Source: Theobroma cacao (lineage: Eukaryota; Streptophyta; Magnoliopsida; Malvales; Malvaceae). Taken from it: a stretch of 64,000 bases of DNA. Where the stretch lies: assembly GCF_000208745.1 (NCBI RefSeq), contig NC_030857.1, positions 15,346,687 through 15,410,686 of the forward strand, in the 5' to 3' direction. Shown one piece after another: positions 11,601-24,283 of this stretch; the stretch's first letter is position 1, and the number at the start of each line of letters is the position of its first letter. The notes beneath the pieces are model-generated. The model saw only the letters and a list, made by a program, of their open reading frames with translations, ran no database searches and had not been told where the DNA came from. The position numbers and the translations under genes were made by a program.

Positions 11601-14600
11601 ACTCTGTGTTGCTTTGAAGCAGACAGGTTAGAAACATATAATACAATGTGCGTATAGTTGTTGTTTGGTGGTTTATATCTTATGGTGCCTTCCACTCTTA
11701 TAAATGTTCAACGCTTTAGTTTCTTATATGTGTACCTAATAGCACCATCAAAGTATCAGAGAAATGTTGTGTCAGGCTGTCAGCTTGCCAGCCCATATAA
11801 TTTCCAAGAAAGTCATGAGATTCTTGGTAGAAGTCTAATATAATTCATTCCAAAATAGAAAGCCTAATGATCTGCTAATACAATATTTGCATCTTTATGG
11901 GTTTCTAACCCTAGTTTTTATTTAATTATTCTTTCATGTTGAAGTTCACAAAATCTAGTCCTTATTTGATGCTTTGTATATGTGAAGCTCTTTGTATGCA
12001 CAAATGCAACACATATACAAAAAGCACAACTCCATTGTTTCCTTCTTGCATGGATGTGTGTTTCCATGAATTTATACACACACACACACAAACAATGGAC
12101 ACACAGTCAGAAATACATCTTCCTAGAAATGCTATAAACTAAAATAAAGGCCTTCGCTTTTGAGGTTGTAGATCTTGATTTGTTTAGAAAGGAATATCTG
12201 TCATTTCTAAGATCTTCTAGGTGCAGTTAATCTTGTTAGTAGAAAAATAGCTATATGTTTATGCATCTGCACTCCTTGAAGATTAAATTTGCAGTGAATG
12301 CTTTTGAAGCCGTACGAAAAGTTTAGTAGAGATGGTGACCTGTGTGCTATACTGTTACTGGTTGGATTCTGCTTTACCGGATCAGAGTTTGTTTGCCCTT
12401 ACATTACTACTTTCAATGTCATATAGGCTGATAATTTGAGATATTAAATATGCAGAAGAGGGAGGGAGAAGTGAAAGCATGCATCTAAGTTATTTTTCCT
12501 GTGAAACTTTATCTCAACTTGTCTGCATTCTACTTTTGTATATTTGAACTGAAACTTATATTGTTCATATTGGTGAACAGGTGGGAAAAGAAGATGCTGA
12601 TGTTTCTGAGGTTAAACATGACACAGCAACCCTCTGTCGTCAAGGGCATCATCATATTATCCTTGATGAAGAAATTGGATTGAAATGCAAATTTTGCTCT
12701 TTTGTACAACTGGAGATCAAATATATTGTACCACCTTTTGTAAGTTGTGTACGATCCTCTATTCTTAATATTTATAATAATCTATGTTGAAATTTGTTGA
12801 AATTAATTTTTATTGCTGGATATACAAAGTATTTTTGGCTCGCTTTCCCCTTACTTTTGTATTGCTTATTCAAAGTTGAAACACAAATCTGCCAGAAGCT
12901 GGGTTGTTTAATTGGCATTTTTGTTTTTGAAATATATTAGGTAATGTTTGTGCTACGAATAGCTGGAATTTTAAGCCCACTTCATAAAACTTGATGGATA
13001 TAGATTTCTACAATTTCAATGAAAACTATGATGGTAGACAAGCTAAATGGCTCAAAACTATTGATATGGATATTTGCAAGTCAGACGTAATATGTTTTTT
13101 GTTGGCAACACTTGAGTAAATAGCTCTTACTAACATCAGATATTTGATTCTTCATAATTTGGTTACGCTTATTGCAGATGACAGATCCGTATGGAAAATT
13201 TGAGAGGCGAGACTTTGGCATGGTGGACGCTGCTATATTTGATGGCCTTCAATATCACGACTCTGACTGTGATATGCCTGGTTGTGATCCCTGGGCAGAT
13301 ATCCAAGGCACAGTGTGGGAAATCATTCCGAAAGTAAAAGGTCAACTGTACCCGCATCAGCGTGAAGGTTTTGAATTTATTTGGAATAATATAGCAGGAG
13401 GAATATATCGAGATAAGTCAAAAAACTCATCCAATGGTGGTGGTGGATGCATTATATCTCATGCTCCTGGGACAGGGAAAACTCTCCTAACCATAGTCTT
13501 TCTATACACATATTTAAAAGAATATCCAGGTTGCAGGCCAGTGATTGTTGCTCCTCGAAGTATGCTACTCACGTGGGCAGCAGAGTTTAGGAAGTGGAAG
13601 GTTGATATTCCCTTTCACAATCTGAACAGTCTGGATTTTACTGGCAAGGAAAAAGCAAAGGGTATTGGTCTTTATGAAAAATTTAAACAGAATGTCCCAG
13701 ATGGACCTCTTGCCCGTCGTTTGGTGAAATTGCTTTCCTGGAAATCTGATGGAGGCATTTTGGGGGTCAGTTATCGACTCTTTGAGCAACTTGCTGGGAC
13801 AGAGAATAAGGGGAAAAGAAAATGTACAGCTATAGATAAGCATGTCAGTAGAATCCTTCTTGAGCTTCCTGGTCTCTTTGTTCTTGATGAAGGCCACACA
13901 CCTAGGAATGAAGGAACTCTTATGTGGAAGGCTTTGTCAATGATTAAAACAGAACGCCGGATCATTCTCTCTGGAACTCCTTTCCAGAATAACTTTGATG
14001 AGCTCTTCAACACACTCTGCTTAGTGAGACCGAAATTTGCAGAAGGAATCCAGTCAAGAAACCAAGAAAGGGTTGGTAAAAATTGCCGTTTCAAAAGAAA
14101 TGAAGCAAAAGAGAAATGGGCCTCTTTGACTGGTTCCATTGGCAAAGTTGCTGATAGAGATGAAGCTGGGAAACTGAAAGAGCTTAGAGCTGTAATTAAA
14201 CCATTTGTGCATGTGCATAAAGGTACAATCTTACAAACTACCCTTCCTGGTTTGAGGCATTCTGTGGTTGTTTTACAGCCATCTGACCTTCAGAAGAAAA
14301 TTCTTGAGCGTCTTAAGGAAACAAAGAATGCTCTTTTCTTAGATTATTATGTGTCCTTGATCTCCATCCATCCCTCTTTGTTGCAGCAGTTATCAGATCA
14401 GAAGGATGTTATGGAAAGTGTTAGCTCCATTGCTCGCATGGATGAGTTAGAAAGAATAAGACTGAAGCCGGATAAAGGAGTTAAAACAAAATTCCTTAAG
14501 GAACTGCTTAAGTTTAGTGAAGCTCTGGATGAGAAGGTCATCGTTTTCAGTCAATATCTTGAACCACTAAACTTAATAATGGATCAGCTTAAGGATTTTT

Positions 14601-15109
14601 TTAAATGGAAGGAAGGGGAGGAGATACTGTACATGCATGGAAAATGTGATATAAAGCAGCGTCAATCCTCAATCAATGTTTTTAATGATCCAACGAGCAA
14701 AGCAAGGGTATTGCTTGCTTCGACAAAGGCTTGTTCTGAAGGTATAAATCTTGTTGGAGGATCAAGGGTGGTTTTGCTTGATGTAACATGGAACCCATCT
14801 GTGGAAAGACAAGGTATATCCCGTGCATATAGGCTGGGGCAGAAAAAGATTGTCTACACTTACCACCTTATCTCATCTGGGACAATGGAAGGATTGAAAT
14901 GCTATCGACAAGCTGGGAAGGATCGGCTATCTGAGCTGGTGTTCTCTTCTTCTGAGAAGGGTGATGATCAGCAGAAGAAAGTCTATGATGTTTTAGAGGA
15001 TAAAATTTTGGAAGAGATGTTTCAGCATGAGAAACTCAAGTCTATGTTTGAAAAGATAATAAACCAGCCCAAAGATCTTGACTTAGTTGTAAATTTTGGG
15101 GATTTGTAA
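8650..15109 (+). CDS. CLSY: SNF2 domain-containing protein CLASSY 3/4-like
   Basis: There are three exons, all phase 0: 8650-9519, 12581-12739 and 13178-15109, with donors GTATGT and GTAAGT and acceptors AACAG and TTGCAG. They encode 986 aa. The N-terminal third is acidic and low complexity, with an Asp run near residues 92-100. Exon 2 has a Cys/His cluster (C309, H313-315, C326, C329) followed by IKYIVPPF. Exon 3 is the SNF2 ATPase: Walker A GTGKT 441-445, DEGH 580-583 in place of the usual DEAH, LSGTPFQNN 607-615, SEGINL 863-868 and QGISRAYRLGQ 888-898. CLASSY proteins are nuclear partners of RNA polymerase IV and help choose loci for 24-nt siRNA production and DNA methylation. The protein is shorter at the N-terminus than Arabidopsis CLSY3/CLSY4. 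CLSY3 versus CLSY4 cannot be settled here. The start could also be Met6. Confidence 0.93.
9846..11063 (+). repeat. Three diverged ~430-bp tandem repeats in intron 1 of the CLASSY gene
   Basis: Units begin at about 9846, 10285 and 10713, marked by 'catg(t/c)t.gact.taagt.tccctttggttctttt'. Each runs through 'tattgaagatg.aagtgaagaaacttggac' and 'cataaggatttt'. Unit spacing is 439 and 428 bases. The third unit stops at 11063. Its missing tail (TCTAAGATCTTCTAGG ... GCAC) reappears at about 12199-12271, so something of about 1.1 kb inserted into unit 3. No coding capacity is apparent. These are intronic and probably inert. Confidence 0.85.
11279..11738 (+). repeat. Two ~243-bp tandem repeats inside the sequence that splits unit 3
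   Basis: 11279-11490 and 11522-11738 share long matches: 'aggatgtgagc.tttttctagga', 'ttgaacctaagggatt', 'ctgtgttgctttgaagca', 'ggtggtttatatcttatgg'. The spacing is 243. They lie in the 11064-12190 stretch that interrupts the larger repeat, still inside intron 1. Confidence 0.8.
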
Positions 15110-17290
15110 CAATGATGTATACCTGTAGATATTTCATTATAGAAGGCACTGAAAGAGTCCTAACTTGAGGAGCTGATATTGTTTGCTTTTTGTTTATATA
15201 GTGTACTGGGGTTTTAAAGCTGCATGGAGTCTTTGACTAAATGTGTATGCTGATCAGAATTAAATGATGATGAACCAATGCAGAATTGGAATCCTTACTG
15301 GTGTGCACAAATAGTAGTTGGTCTGGGTTTTTAATCTTTAAGATTTCCTGTACTTCATATATCTTAAGCACATCTTGTATGCTACTGCTTTGTTTTTCCT
15401 TTTTCTGCTCAACTAATCATCTATGATCATCTAGTGTGCTTTACATCTTGAGAACTTATATTTTCTCTTGACAACAAATGAGGAACATAACCAATATAGG
15501 AAACAAGGAATGCCAGACCATATCTGCATTATTTATTTCAATATTTAGTTTTGCTACTCTGTTCACCTCAATTGAGTGTGTGCCGTAATGCCTTTTAGGT
15601 GGTAAGCATGATACATGGACTGAAATTAGTATTTTAACTTTTTGAGACATGTTTGTGTTTCCTAAGGGATTAGTTCACTATCAACTCAACTGTGATGAGA
15701 AAGACTTTGCTATTGCAATATCTGCCTCCTACTGTGTTGGCAACAGGCATTGATGATGAGAGCTTGGCAAAGTCTTTAAAAACTGATGTTTCCAGAATTT
15801 AAAAACTCAAGGCAGGGCTTGCTTGCACCCAAGGCCTGAGATAAGGGATCTTGAACTATTAACATTCCAAATTTTCTGGATTTTTAATGTGTTGGCCTTA
15901 TTCTGTTTGCGAAAGGGGAATTCATCAGTTTGTTTTGTTCTGTTAAAGTGCCTTAGTTATTTCAATAAATTTATCAGTGGCAATGTGTGGGGTATGACAT
16001 CTGGTTGCTGCTGATGGAATTTAAGGACGAATGTCCTCTTGCGTTTTGTCTCGTTATTGTGATTCTGTTTCTGTTTTGTGATCGGCTTTATGTTTTACGG
16101 GGTGCAGTTATGTTTCTTGGCCAAGTCCCTTGAGGGCTTATTGTGGTCATTTTGTTTGAGGTGATATGTAAGCAGTGTTAAAACTGCATGACTTCTTGCA
16201 CCTGGGTTTATGACCAGCACATTCAAATTATTGACCAAGCAAAAAGGGAAAAGATGTAGCAAGATATGATTGTGTTCCTTTTGCATTGAGGATGAATTTG
16301 TTATGAATTCTCAGGTTTTCTCTTTCCTTGAATTCTAAGCTTCCAGGCAGTGCAGAAACTGCCATGGATGAAGATTATAGAGCTAGAATCTTTCGGACTT
16401 GAAACCTACCCTGCTCTGTGTTTTGAGCCCACATAAGAAGAACCTTCATTGTGTTTCATGTTCAAAGAAAAAGTTCAAATTCATCTGTTTGATTCCTAGC
16501 AAGCTGCATTACAAAAGATTTCCCTAACGGTAACTTAACGATAAGATTTATTAAATTCGTAATTTATTTTTTTTGAAATAATTTTTTATTTCTCAAATTA
16601 ATCGACCCGACTTGAATTGTGTTTAAAACTTAAGACCTGCATGACATTTATTTAAATGGAATTGATTCATTTTTTAAAAAATTTATTTTCAAATTATTAA
16701 TATGTGAAGATTTAAATTAATATATTAAATAAACATTTTTTAAGTGCCATTCGGGTCACACTGAAGTCGGATCTCCAACGGTTTCAAACCGATCCAATTA
16801 TAATGACGGTGACGTCATCAAATCATTTTTTTTTTGTATTTATATATTTTTAATTTTAATTCCCTTATCTGTGTACGAAAACAGTTGACACTTGTCCTCT
16901 TCTGCTCCTTCTAATTTCTCTCTCTGTGAAGAAAAGGATATTATCTCTCATTACCCCAGTTCTCACCCCCAGCTTACTTTTTGACGTGTCAAAATTCCAT
17001 TGGACCATCAACATGGAAAGGCATACGGCCCCCTAGATACAGCTAATCCAAATATGCCACGTAGTCGCTCACAACTTCCTTTATCTCCCTCTATGCTACT
17101 CCCTAACCATTGCTGGGCGTTTGTACTTTGAAGGCCCAACCATTTCATTCGTTCTTTCGTTCTTCCCTTCTCTCTAAATTGCGAAATTTCGGATTGAATT
17201 GGGGATTGGGGTTTGTGGGGTGTCTATTTTTAGATCAATTCTTTGATTTGGTCGCCCAAAAAAGGAAAAAAAAAGAATCAAAATCCAGCC
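15110..17290. other. 3' UTR of the CLASSY gene, intergenic DNA and promoter of the next gene
   Basis: No frame over about 65 codons is present. The first few hundred bases after the stop at 15109 are moderately GC-rich and probably 3' UTR. From about 16500 to 16860 the DNA turns AT-rich. A TATA-like 'tttatatattt' lies near 16838-16848. The CT-rich stretch at 16885-16925 and the region up to 17290 are the likely promoter and leader of the gene that follows. Confidence 0.45.
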
Positions 17291-20200
17291 ATGGAAGGTG
17301 AGTTACTGGACTGGGAGGTGCTCCAAAACTCGGACTCGGACTCAAACTCCATCGTGGTTAACTCGCCGGAGTTGAGGAATCTTGAGGAGATCGAAGGTGA
17401 CACGGATGGGATGATAAGGTCTGATTACTTCTCTCTTGATAATCAGAGTATGTATGCCAAGGTGGGCGATGCGACTGAAGAAGGCTCTGTTGAGTCAGAT
17501 AATCCGAGTTGGATTGATCCCGGGTCAGAGACTCGGTATGAGAGGAAGAATTTGGGCGAGTTTTGGTCCGATTCAGGTAGTGATCGGTCCGATGATCGTA
17601 AATTTAATGATTCCGATGTGAAGAACGAGTTGGGTTTTGTTGAGAATGAGAAACCCCCTGTAGATTTTGAAGGTATTGGAGAAATGGAAGCTAAGAGTGA
17701 GAATTCAGGTAAACTTAAGCCTGATGATAGTAAATTTAGTGATTTGGATGGGAAAAAGGGATTGGGCTTTGGAGAAATTCAAGTTCAAGATAAGGATTTG
17801 GGCAAATTCTGGTCTGATTCTGGTGGAGATGGTATTTCAATGAAGTTTGAGGATGATGAGAAGGAGGGCGACATTGGTTTTGGTGACTTCATGAAAAAGG
17901 GAGCTGAGGTCGAGAATTCAGGAGAGCTTGATGATGGGAATGGCTCCACTGTGGAGTTGGAAGGAGGAGAAGGTAATCAAATTGACACTGAAGGTGCTAC
18001 GATTGATGAAATGAAGTTATGTGTGAAATCAGTTGATGAGGGAGACAAGAAGAGGGTTGTATGGTGGAAAGTTCCTTTTGAGCTCTTGAGATACTGTGTT
18101 TTCAAGGTCAGCCCTGTTTGGTCCTTCTCTGTAGCGGCGGCTGTGATGGGTTTTGCTATATTGGGACACAGACTGTATAAGATGAAGCGGAAGAGCCGGA
18201 ACTTGCCGCTGAAGGTTACCATGGATGATAAGGTCAGTTGCTGCATTTTTTTTTCTATTATTGTTGTCAATATGATGAATTTCAGTCAATATTGGAAATT
18301 GAATTATGAATTATGTCTCATATTATATTATTCTCTAGTAGATCACATTAAGTTGCGCCACTGTATTATAATAAAGATCCTTTTTTTGCTCTAGGTTTCA
18401 CATTGCAATTGTATTCATTCTCTGTTATCACAAGAATCTTTATGCTTTGTTTTATTTTTAATGCATTATCTCTTTTAGATTCTTGATGACTGGTTGAGAT
18501 ATTTTGTTTGATTGATTAGTCATAGTTTCTACTTGCATCTTCATTTAGTTTCTTGATTTGGAAGCGGTCAGTCGTTTATTTGAATGTTGGGTACTTTCCT
18601 GAGCGAACCTCATATGTTTGATTGATTATTACTTCCTTCCTAATCTAAACCCAAAAGTTCTTCTCTTCTTTTCACCTTTGGCTCTATTTGGTTCATGGAA
18701 AGCAACTTTCTGAAAGAAATGTTCTGTGGGGAATATGTTCGATAGAAATAGTACATTTTTCATTGTTGGGTGGTCAGAAATATGTCAATTTTCAGATGTT
18801 CCTCCCAACTCCCCCCTCCAAAGAAGAAGAAGAAGGAAAACACCCATCTCTTTTCTCTTTCCATTAATCTTTCTCCTTAGGTTCCCTCTCGCTTACAACA
18901 CTGGACCACTCTGCTATGATGGACTGGCCAAGTGTGAGCTGCTTTATCTTTTCTTTCCTCCTTCACTGTTCCTTCCCTCTCCGATAGAGCCAAAAATTTT
19001 TTACTTTCACGCTCTACAAAGATAAGCCGAATGATAAACCTATATACAAAATGGAGAAACCAAATCAAGATTCAAAGCCTTTCACCTTTGAATTTTCCTT
19101 AAGACTATTAGCTGACAACCGTATCATGGCCAACACATTTATCATTGTGATAGTACACATAATTAAAATCTAAGTGTCTTGGATAATCAAGTATTTGTAG
19201 CAGATCAAGAAACTTGTGGTTCAATTAGGTGATTAGCAATTCATTACTTTGGTTGATAAGAGCTATTGTATGCAAATTTAGCCATTGGAAGGGTTTGGTC
19301 TCAATTAGTAACATGGTCACCAACACAAAAACATAATAGATAACCCAAGCTTCTATTTACAGCTTCTGTTTGGCATTGGTTTGTGGGTGAAATGGTGAAA
19401 AAAACTTCACTTATGTATTCAACATTTTCCACAAGGATCGCCAAAAATAACTCATAAACTTTACATCATTATCTGAAACAAAGGTTTTTGGCAAACCATG
19501 AAGTCAAACAACTTCTGTAAAGAAAAGCTTAGAAACATGTAAGGAATCAGATGTCTTGGAACAAGGAATAAAGTAAGCCATCTTAGAATAGGGATCTATC
19601 ACCACAAAGATTGAATCATGAACAATCATGAACTCTTTAAATTTTAGGTAATCCAAGAACAAAATACATACTTAGATCCTGCAAGGTTCAATTGGTATTG
19701 GCAATGGCATTTATAAATCAGTATTCTATCTTCTACTGATATTTGACAAATTCGACATTGAGCAACAATCCTGCCAACATCCCGCTTTATGCTTGGCCAG
19801 TAAAACCTGTCCTCCACCATTGCAATGGTTTTATCTCTTGTAGAGATGTGTTAGGCAAACAAAGATGAGTTCTCTTGAAAATATAAATATCATTCAGGGA
19901 AAAATTAGGTTAACCTGTATTTTTTCCAACTGAAATGATCAGCATATAATATGCCAAAGTCCTTGCAAGATGGTTAATCACTCTTCAGCAACTGAAAGCC
20001 CACAACTTCAATAGCCATAGAAGTGAAAATTAGCATAACTCGACTAAGTGCATCAGCTGCATTATTTTCAGTTCCAGCCTTATGTTTAAGAACAAAGGAA
20101 TATTTTTATAAGAATGCAACCCAATTTTCATGGCAATGATTCAACTTCTTTTAAGAGTTTATGTACTCAAGAGCCTCATGGTCAGAATACAAAACAAATT

Positions 20201-22349
20201 CCTTTGGAATCAAATAACAACGCCAGTGGCAAAGTGCTTGAATCAGAGCATGTTGTTTATCCAAGCCACCTTGTATGGTTGAGAGTGAGGTTGGGTTGAA
20301 AGTTTGAGGTGGTCTACTGTGGAGGCTAAAACAACATTCATGCAACTTCCACCATCAATGATGAGCTTTCTAGCTAAATCATGGCAATAGACGAAGGTTT
20401 GAAATATTGAAGTCCTTCGCCAATCTTTTTTTTACCTCTTTAGGAGCTCTAAGTATACATCGAACAACAAACAAGAGAGATATATCCACATAGCAATCAT
20501 CTTCAAGATCATCAGCCACATAAGTTCCATTATCAAATGAATTTTCTTCCACAACATGTTCTTCAATTGTTTCTTCCTTCTCTTGATCTATTCCAATGTG
20601 TAAGTTATGTTTTCTTGGACATCGGTATAATTTTATGTCCAACTTCCCCACATTTAATCAAGTAATACTCCTACTACTCTTACTTGAATTATTCGAAACA
20701 TCATAGGAAGAAGAAGGTTTTGACCTGTTGGACTGGTTATAGGACTGAAAAGGGGCTGATTTGTTGTTGTGTGTTGCATCAGAAAATCATTTTGTTGTCA
20801 TTTCCCCAACTTGAGCTGAGACTTTCTTGGTAATTGGATAACTTAAGTACCTCTGTATCAAGTTCTGTTTGAAATGCATTGTTGACATTGTAGATAGGCT
20901 GTTGAAGCAATGGTCTCTTGATTTCATCTGCCAGACCTGCTTTTTGAGCTGCTGTTTGGTTAACATCTTCCTCAAATTCACTCCTAATCATTAGTTCATC
21001 AAAGTTTTGCATGTAGTCACCCACTGACATGCAGCATTGCTTCAAAGTAAGAGCTTTGTCATGCATCTTGTCAAGATGTTTAGGCAGCATATACTTTTCT
21101 TTTAGTTTAGCTTTCATCTCATCCTATGCGTTGAATTGGGTCCCATCTGGCAATGTTTCTTTCAACACAATGCACCATAACTTTGTCAACCCAACAAGCT
21201 TCATTTTTGCAAATCAAATTCTTAGAGTTTCCAACATGTCGTCCTAATTGAAATACTCCTCAATAGAGGAAAGCCATTTCACTAATACTGTAGGATCAAC
21301 TTTGCCCTCGAAATTTGGAACTTCAATCTTAATTTTCTTGGTTATATCCCCACTTGTATCTTGTGCTTCTTGCCTTCTTCTTTCAATCACTTGTTGACCT
21401 AGGTCAACTCCATTTTTTTATTTATGAATAAATATTGTATTTTATTTAAACGTTGAAAATATAAAAATTGAAAAATATGAGAAGGCTTGTGAGCCACTTG
21501 AGTCAAGCATTACAAAGCTTGAACTTGATTTGCTAGTTAGCCAAGCAGCTGGAGCTCGAGCTTGGCTCAACTGTAAACAAGTCAATCTTGAGTACACACC
21601 AAGTCGAGCCTGAATAGCTCATGAGTAGCTTGATTCATTTACATTTGTACTCATTTGTGCATGTAATTATATGTGGAGTTGTGATTGTAAATTTCTGAAG
21701 TCCTATCATCTTCAAACATCATGGTGGTTGTATCTGTATATTGATATTCATCATAATAATCGAACTATTCACATTTGCTTCCGTGCCTTTTCTTTTTCTT
21801 TTTGGGTCATGGAGGTTTTTGGTTGGATGTATTGGAGTATGAGGTTTGAGGAAAACCTGTTTGTTCTTTGTTTTTGAGATATTTTGTTCATCCAGATTAG
21901 AAACAGGTTTACCCTTTTTATGGTTAAATCTTAGCCCCGTTTGTTTTTTGAGCAATAAGTTTTCCCTCTGTATATGGGTTCTTACATACATGGCTGCTAG
22001 GGTGGTTGTTCTGCTTGCTCTTTGCTTGTGCCCTTTTATTTGTGCACAATTCCTTTTTCATTTAGTTGTTGCATTTGAGATGCAGTGAATATAGTGATTA
22101 TTGTGATTTTAACAAAATAATACTATATGCTCCCGTGTTGGAATATATATAAATTAAAAAAAAAATTGGTAGGGTACAATTTAACAAAATTGTTCTTTTG
22201 TTGACTTATATTTGCAGAAGGTGTCTCAGTTCATGACTCGTGCTGCTCGTCTCAACGAAGCGTTCTCAGTTGTTAGACGTGTCCCCATTATACGGCCTTC
22301 ACTATCTACTGCTGGGGTGAATCCATGGCCTGTGATGAGTTTGAGATAA
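17291..22349 (+). CDS. Acidic single-pass membrane protein, ATG8-interacting-protein (ATI)-like / DUF6821-type
   Basis: Two exons (17291-18232 and 22218-22349; donor AAG/GTCAGT, acceptor TTTGCAG/AAG, phase 0) give 357 aa. Residues 7-11 read DWEVL, a canonical W-x-x-L ATG8-interacting motif; DYFSL at 45-49 is a weaker second candidate. The middle is Ser/Asp/Glu-rich with two copies of LG(E/K)FWSDSG (88-96, 170-178). A WWK precedes one predicted membrane helix (about 276-293, [17 protein letters not shown]), then a basic stretch (298-303). Exon 2 encodes a conserved-looking basic tail ([19 protein letters not shown]) ending in MSLR. The order of motif, acidic region, WWK and helix matches what I recall of Arabidopsis ATI1/ATI2, selective-autophagy receptors on ER and plastid bodies. 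Family naming is from memory and function is inferred. Confidence 0.8.
18233..19309 (+). other. First part of the intron of the ATI-like gene
   Basis: This is non-coding. The unspliced frame runs on for about 53 codons past the donor and then stops. A GA-rich tract lies at 18815-18840. Around 18660-18800 the phrase 'ctatttggttcatgg' resembles a MITE end, but no partner end was found. Confidence 0.5.
19310..21410 (-). mobile_element. Internally deleted Ty3/gypsy retrotransposon remnant in the ATI-like intron
   Basis: Read on the minus strand, the order is as follows. A gag fragment (21117-20779) has [11 protein letters not shown] and [16 protein letters not shown] pre-protease region (20651-20379) follows. 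A protease active-site phrase with [10 protein letters not shown] lies at about 20390-20335. The reverse transcriptase core is missing. RNase H remains (20300-20151: [29 protein letters not shown]). The linker ends in ADALSR (about 20070-20030), and an integrase zinc-binding piece has [10 protein letters not shown] and QCRICQ (about 19830-19740). Several frames contain stops. No flanking LTRs were found, so this is a dead, partial copy sitting antisense in an intron. Near-identical pieces occur at 38718-39172 and 49532-51262. Confidence 0.85.
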
Positions 22350-24095
22350 AAGGTAATACTGTGAAAAAAAAAACAACAAAGACCAAGGAAATTGGTGTTC
22401 ACAAGGTAAGCTATAATATTATGTTTGCTTTCGCTGTGTTGTTGTAAGGATGATTGTTTACAGTTTACACTTTTCTTTATGTATGGGTTCTGATGTCTAT
22501 TCAGTATGTAAATTTCAGACTGTAATTTGTTTCAGTACCCTTTATATATTAAGACCTTAAGCCAATATCATAAATGCAAAATCTTGCTATATGCAGTTCA
22601 CAAGCTTGGTTTAGTTGGATAGTCCACTCCCTGCCCCCTCTCCCTTTTTATCACTTTCTCTTTTGCAGTGATGATGCCTATGTGCCTACGACCTGCAATG
22701 GTCTGAAAGAAAGAACGTATAAAGTCAATGCTTTGCAGCTTTGAAAGAAAGAACATATGACTTGAACCGAACCCACTCGAAATGGGATAAATTTTAATTC
22801 GAAGGAAACTGAAAGTAAGTGATTTGATGTTTGATTCAGTTCGATTTACAGTAATTGGAAATTCAAAATGATTCGATATTTGTGGTGATTTGAGTTTAAA
22901 TTGATCTAATATAAAATGATTTGCGAGATCATATGACGTGAATTGAGCTGAAATTAAAATTATGTGAATTTTAAATGATCTAAACATGTTCATATATTGA
23001 AAACTTTGTATGAATAAAGTTACATATTTAATACTTATTTTCAAGTAGAAAAATCTCCAAAAAGAAAAATATATTTTTAAAAATAACTCAAAGAAACATT
23101 TAAAGAGATTAAAAAATTAAAAGCTTTACTAATATAAATTTTAAATAAAAATTTGTAATAATTACCAAATTGTTGTAAAGATATTATATATATATACATA
23201 TATATTATTATACATATTATTGGACTGAGATTGAATTACATGTTTATATATTCATATCGTCTTAAATTCTTGAAAAGATATTTCATCTAAAATCAATTAG
23301 CAACGTGTTAATTAGAATATTTTGAATTATTATTAAAATTTAAATATGAATTATTGTGGATGAAAAAGGGAAACAAGAAACACGTGCATGCTTGGATTTG
23401 TTGAGAAAAAGAAAAAAATCTATGTATGGGAGAAAAGTCAGAGGGCATGGGGAATCCAAAATTCATGGGAAAGTCCAAGGAGTCCTTTTCTCCGTGGCAA
23501 GTAAAAGCAAGGTTTTAAGTTTCACTAGAGCATGCTCATGGGATGCACTTCGTGTAATATGAACAGAATAATATTTATTAAAATATATTTATATTTCAAT
23601 AATCATATGATATTCATTAAATAATATAAGTATTTATAAAGCTATTTATCTAATTGACTTAAAAGATATATTGTTAGTGTTTTATTATAATTAGTCACAA
23701 AGAACTCTCATTCCTCAATAAAGATACTCGACCATTGAGCCAAAACTTACAATTCTATATATGACATTATTGGATGCCTTTGTTTGTTTTTTTGGATAAA
23801 AAAAAATCTACTGAATCCATGGGTACTACACATTTTTTGCTAATATATTCAACAGAATCTAAGTTTAGTTTCTCATCACACGTAAAAACAAATTATTTGT
23901 ATAATTGGTCAAAAAAGAATATATATAAAGAAACTAACATGAAATAGTATATTGTAATTGTACTTAAACACCGTAGACAGAATTTGTATCAAAGAATAAG
24001 AAAGGTGATATAGTATAACATACCATAAGCATATAATGTGCACATAAAATATATATATAAATAAGTATGAAATGTATACGGATAAAAGTTGGAAA
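22350..24095. other. Downstream DNA of the ATI-like gene, duplicated twice elsewhere
   Basis: This covers the 3' UTR and intergenic DNA. It matches 30025-31740 and 52098-53290 along most of its length, including 'acaagcttggtttagttggatagtccac' and the A/T-rich stretch with 'caaagaaacatttaaaga'. A short open frame at 23356-23562 is present in the copies only with indels, so I do not treat it as coding. The match to the copies breaks at about 24095. Confidence 0.6.
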
Positions 24096-24283
24096 ATATT
24101 TATTTATTATATATTATTAATAGCCCACTCAAAATAAATTTTTTATGTTAATAATTAATTAAAAATAAAAATCAAACAACCTCACAAACCTACTTAACTC
24201 TACCCTAATTTAAATTTCTCTACACCTCTTTCTCTTTTTATTTTTTTCTTCTCTTTTGTTCTTTTTTTTTTTTTCTCTTTTCT
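24096..24283. other. Unmatched AT- and CT-rich stretch before the gap
   Basis: Here the duplicated flank gives way to sequence not shared with the other blocks. It includes 'agcccactcaaaataaa', which could be hAT-like terminal sequence, and a long pyrimidine tract that runs into the assembly gap. Confidence 0.3.

Noticed and set aside
13565..14145. Minus-strand frames of 110 and 124 residues
   Set aside because: Shadows of the SNF2 exon of the CLASSY-type gene.
18233..18394. Read-through extension of the first exon of the ATI-like gene
   Set aside because: The frame continues into the intron past a good GTCAGT donor; the spliced product with the conserved basic tail is more convincing.
23356..23562. 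Open frame starting MDEKGKQETRACLDLL, with relatives at 31030 and 39473
   Set aside because: It recurs only because the flank is duplicated; the copies differ by indels that break the frame, and there is no coding bias or known domain.
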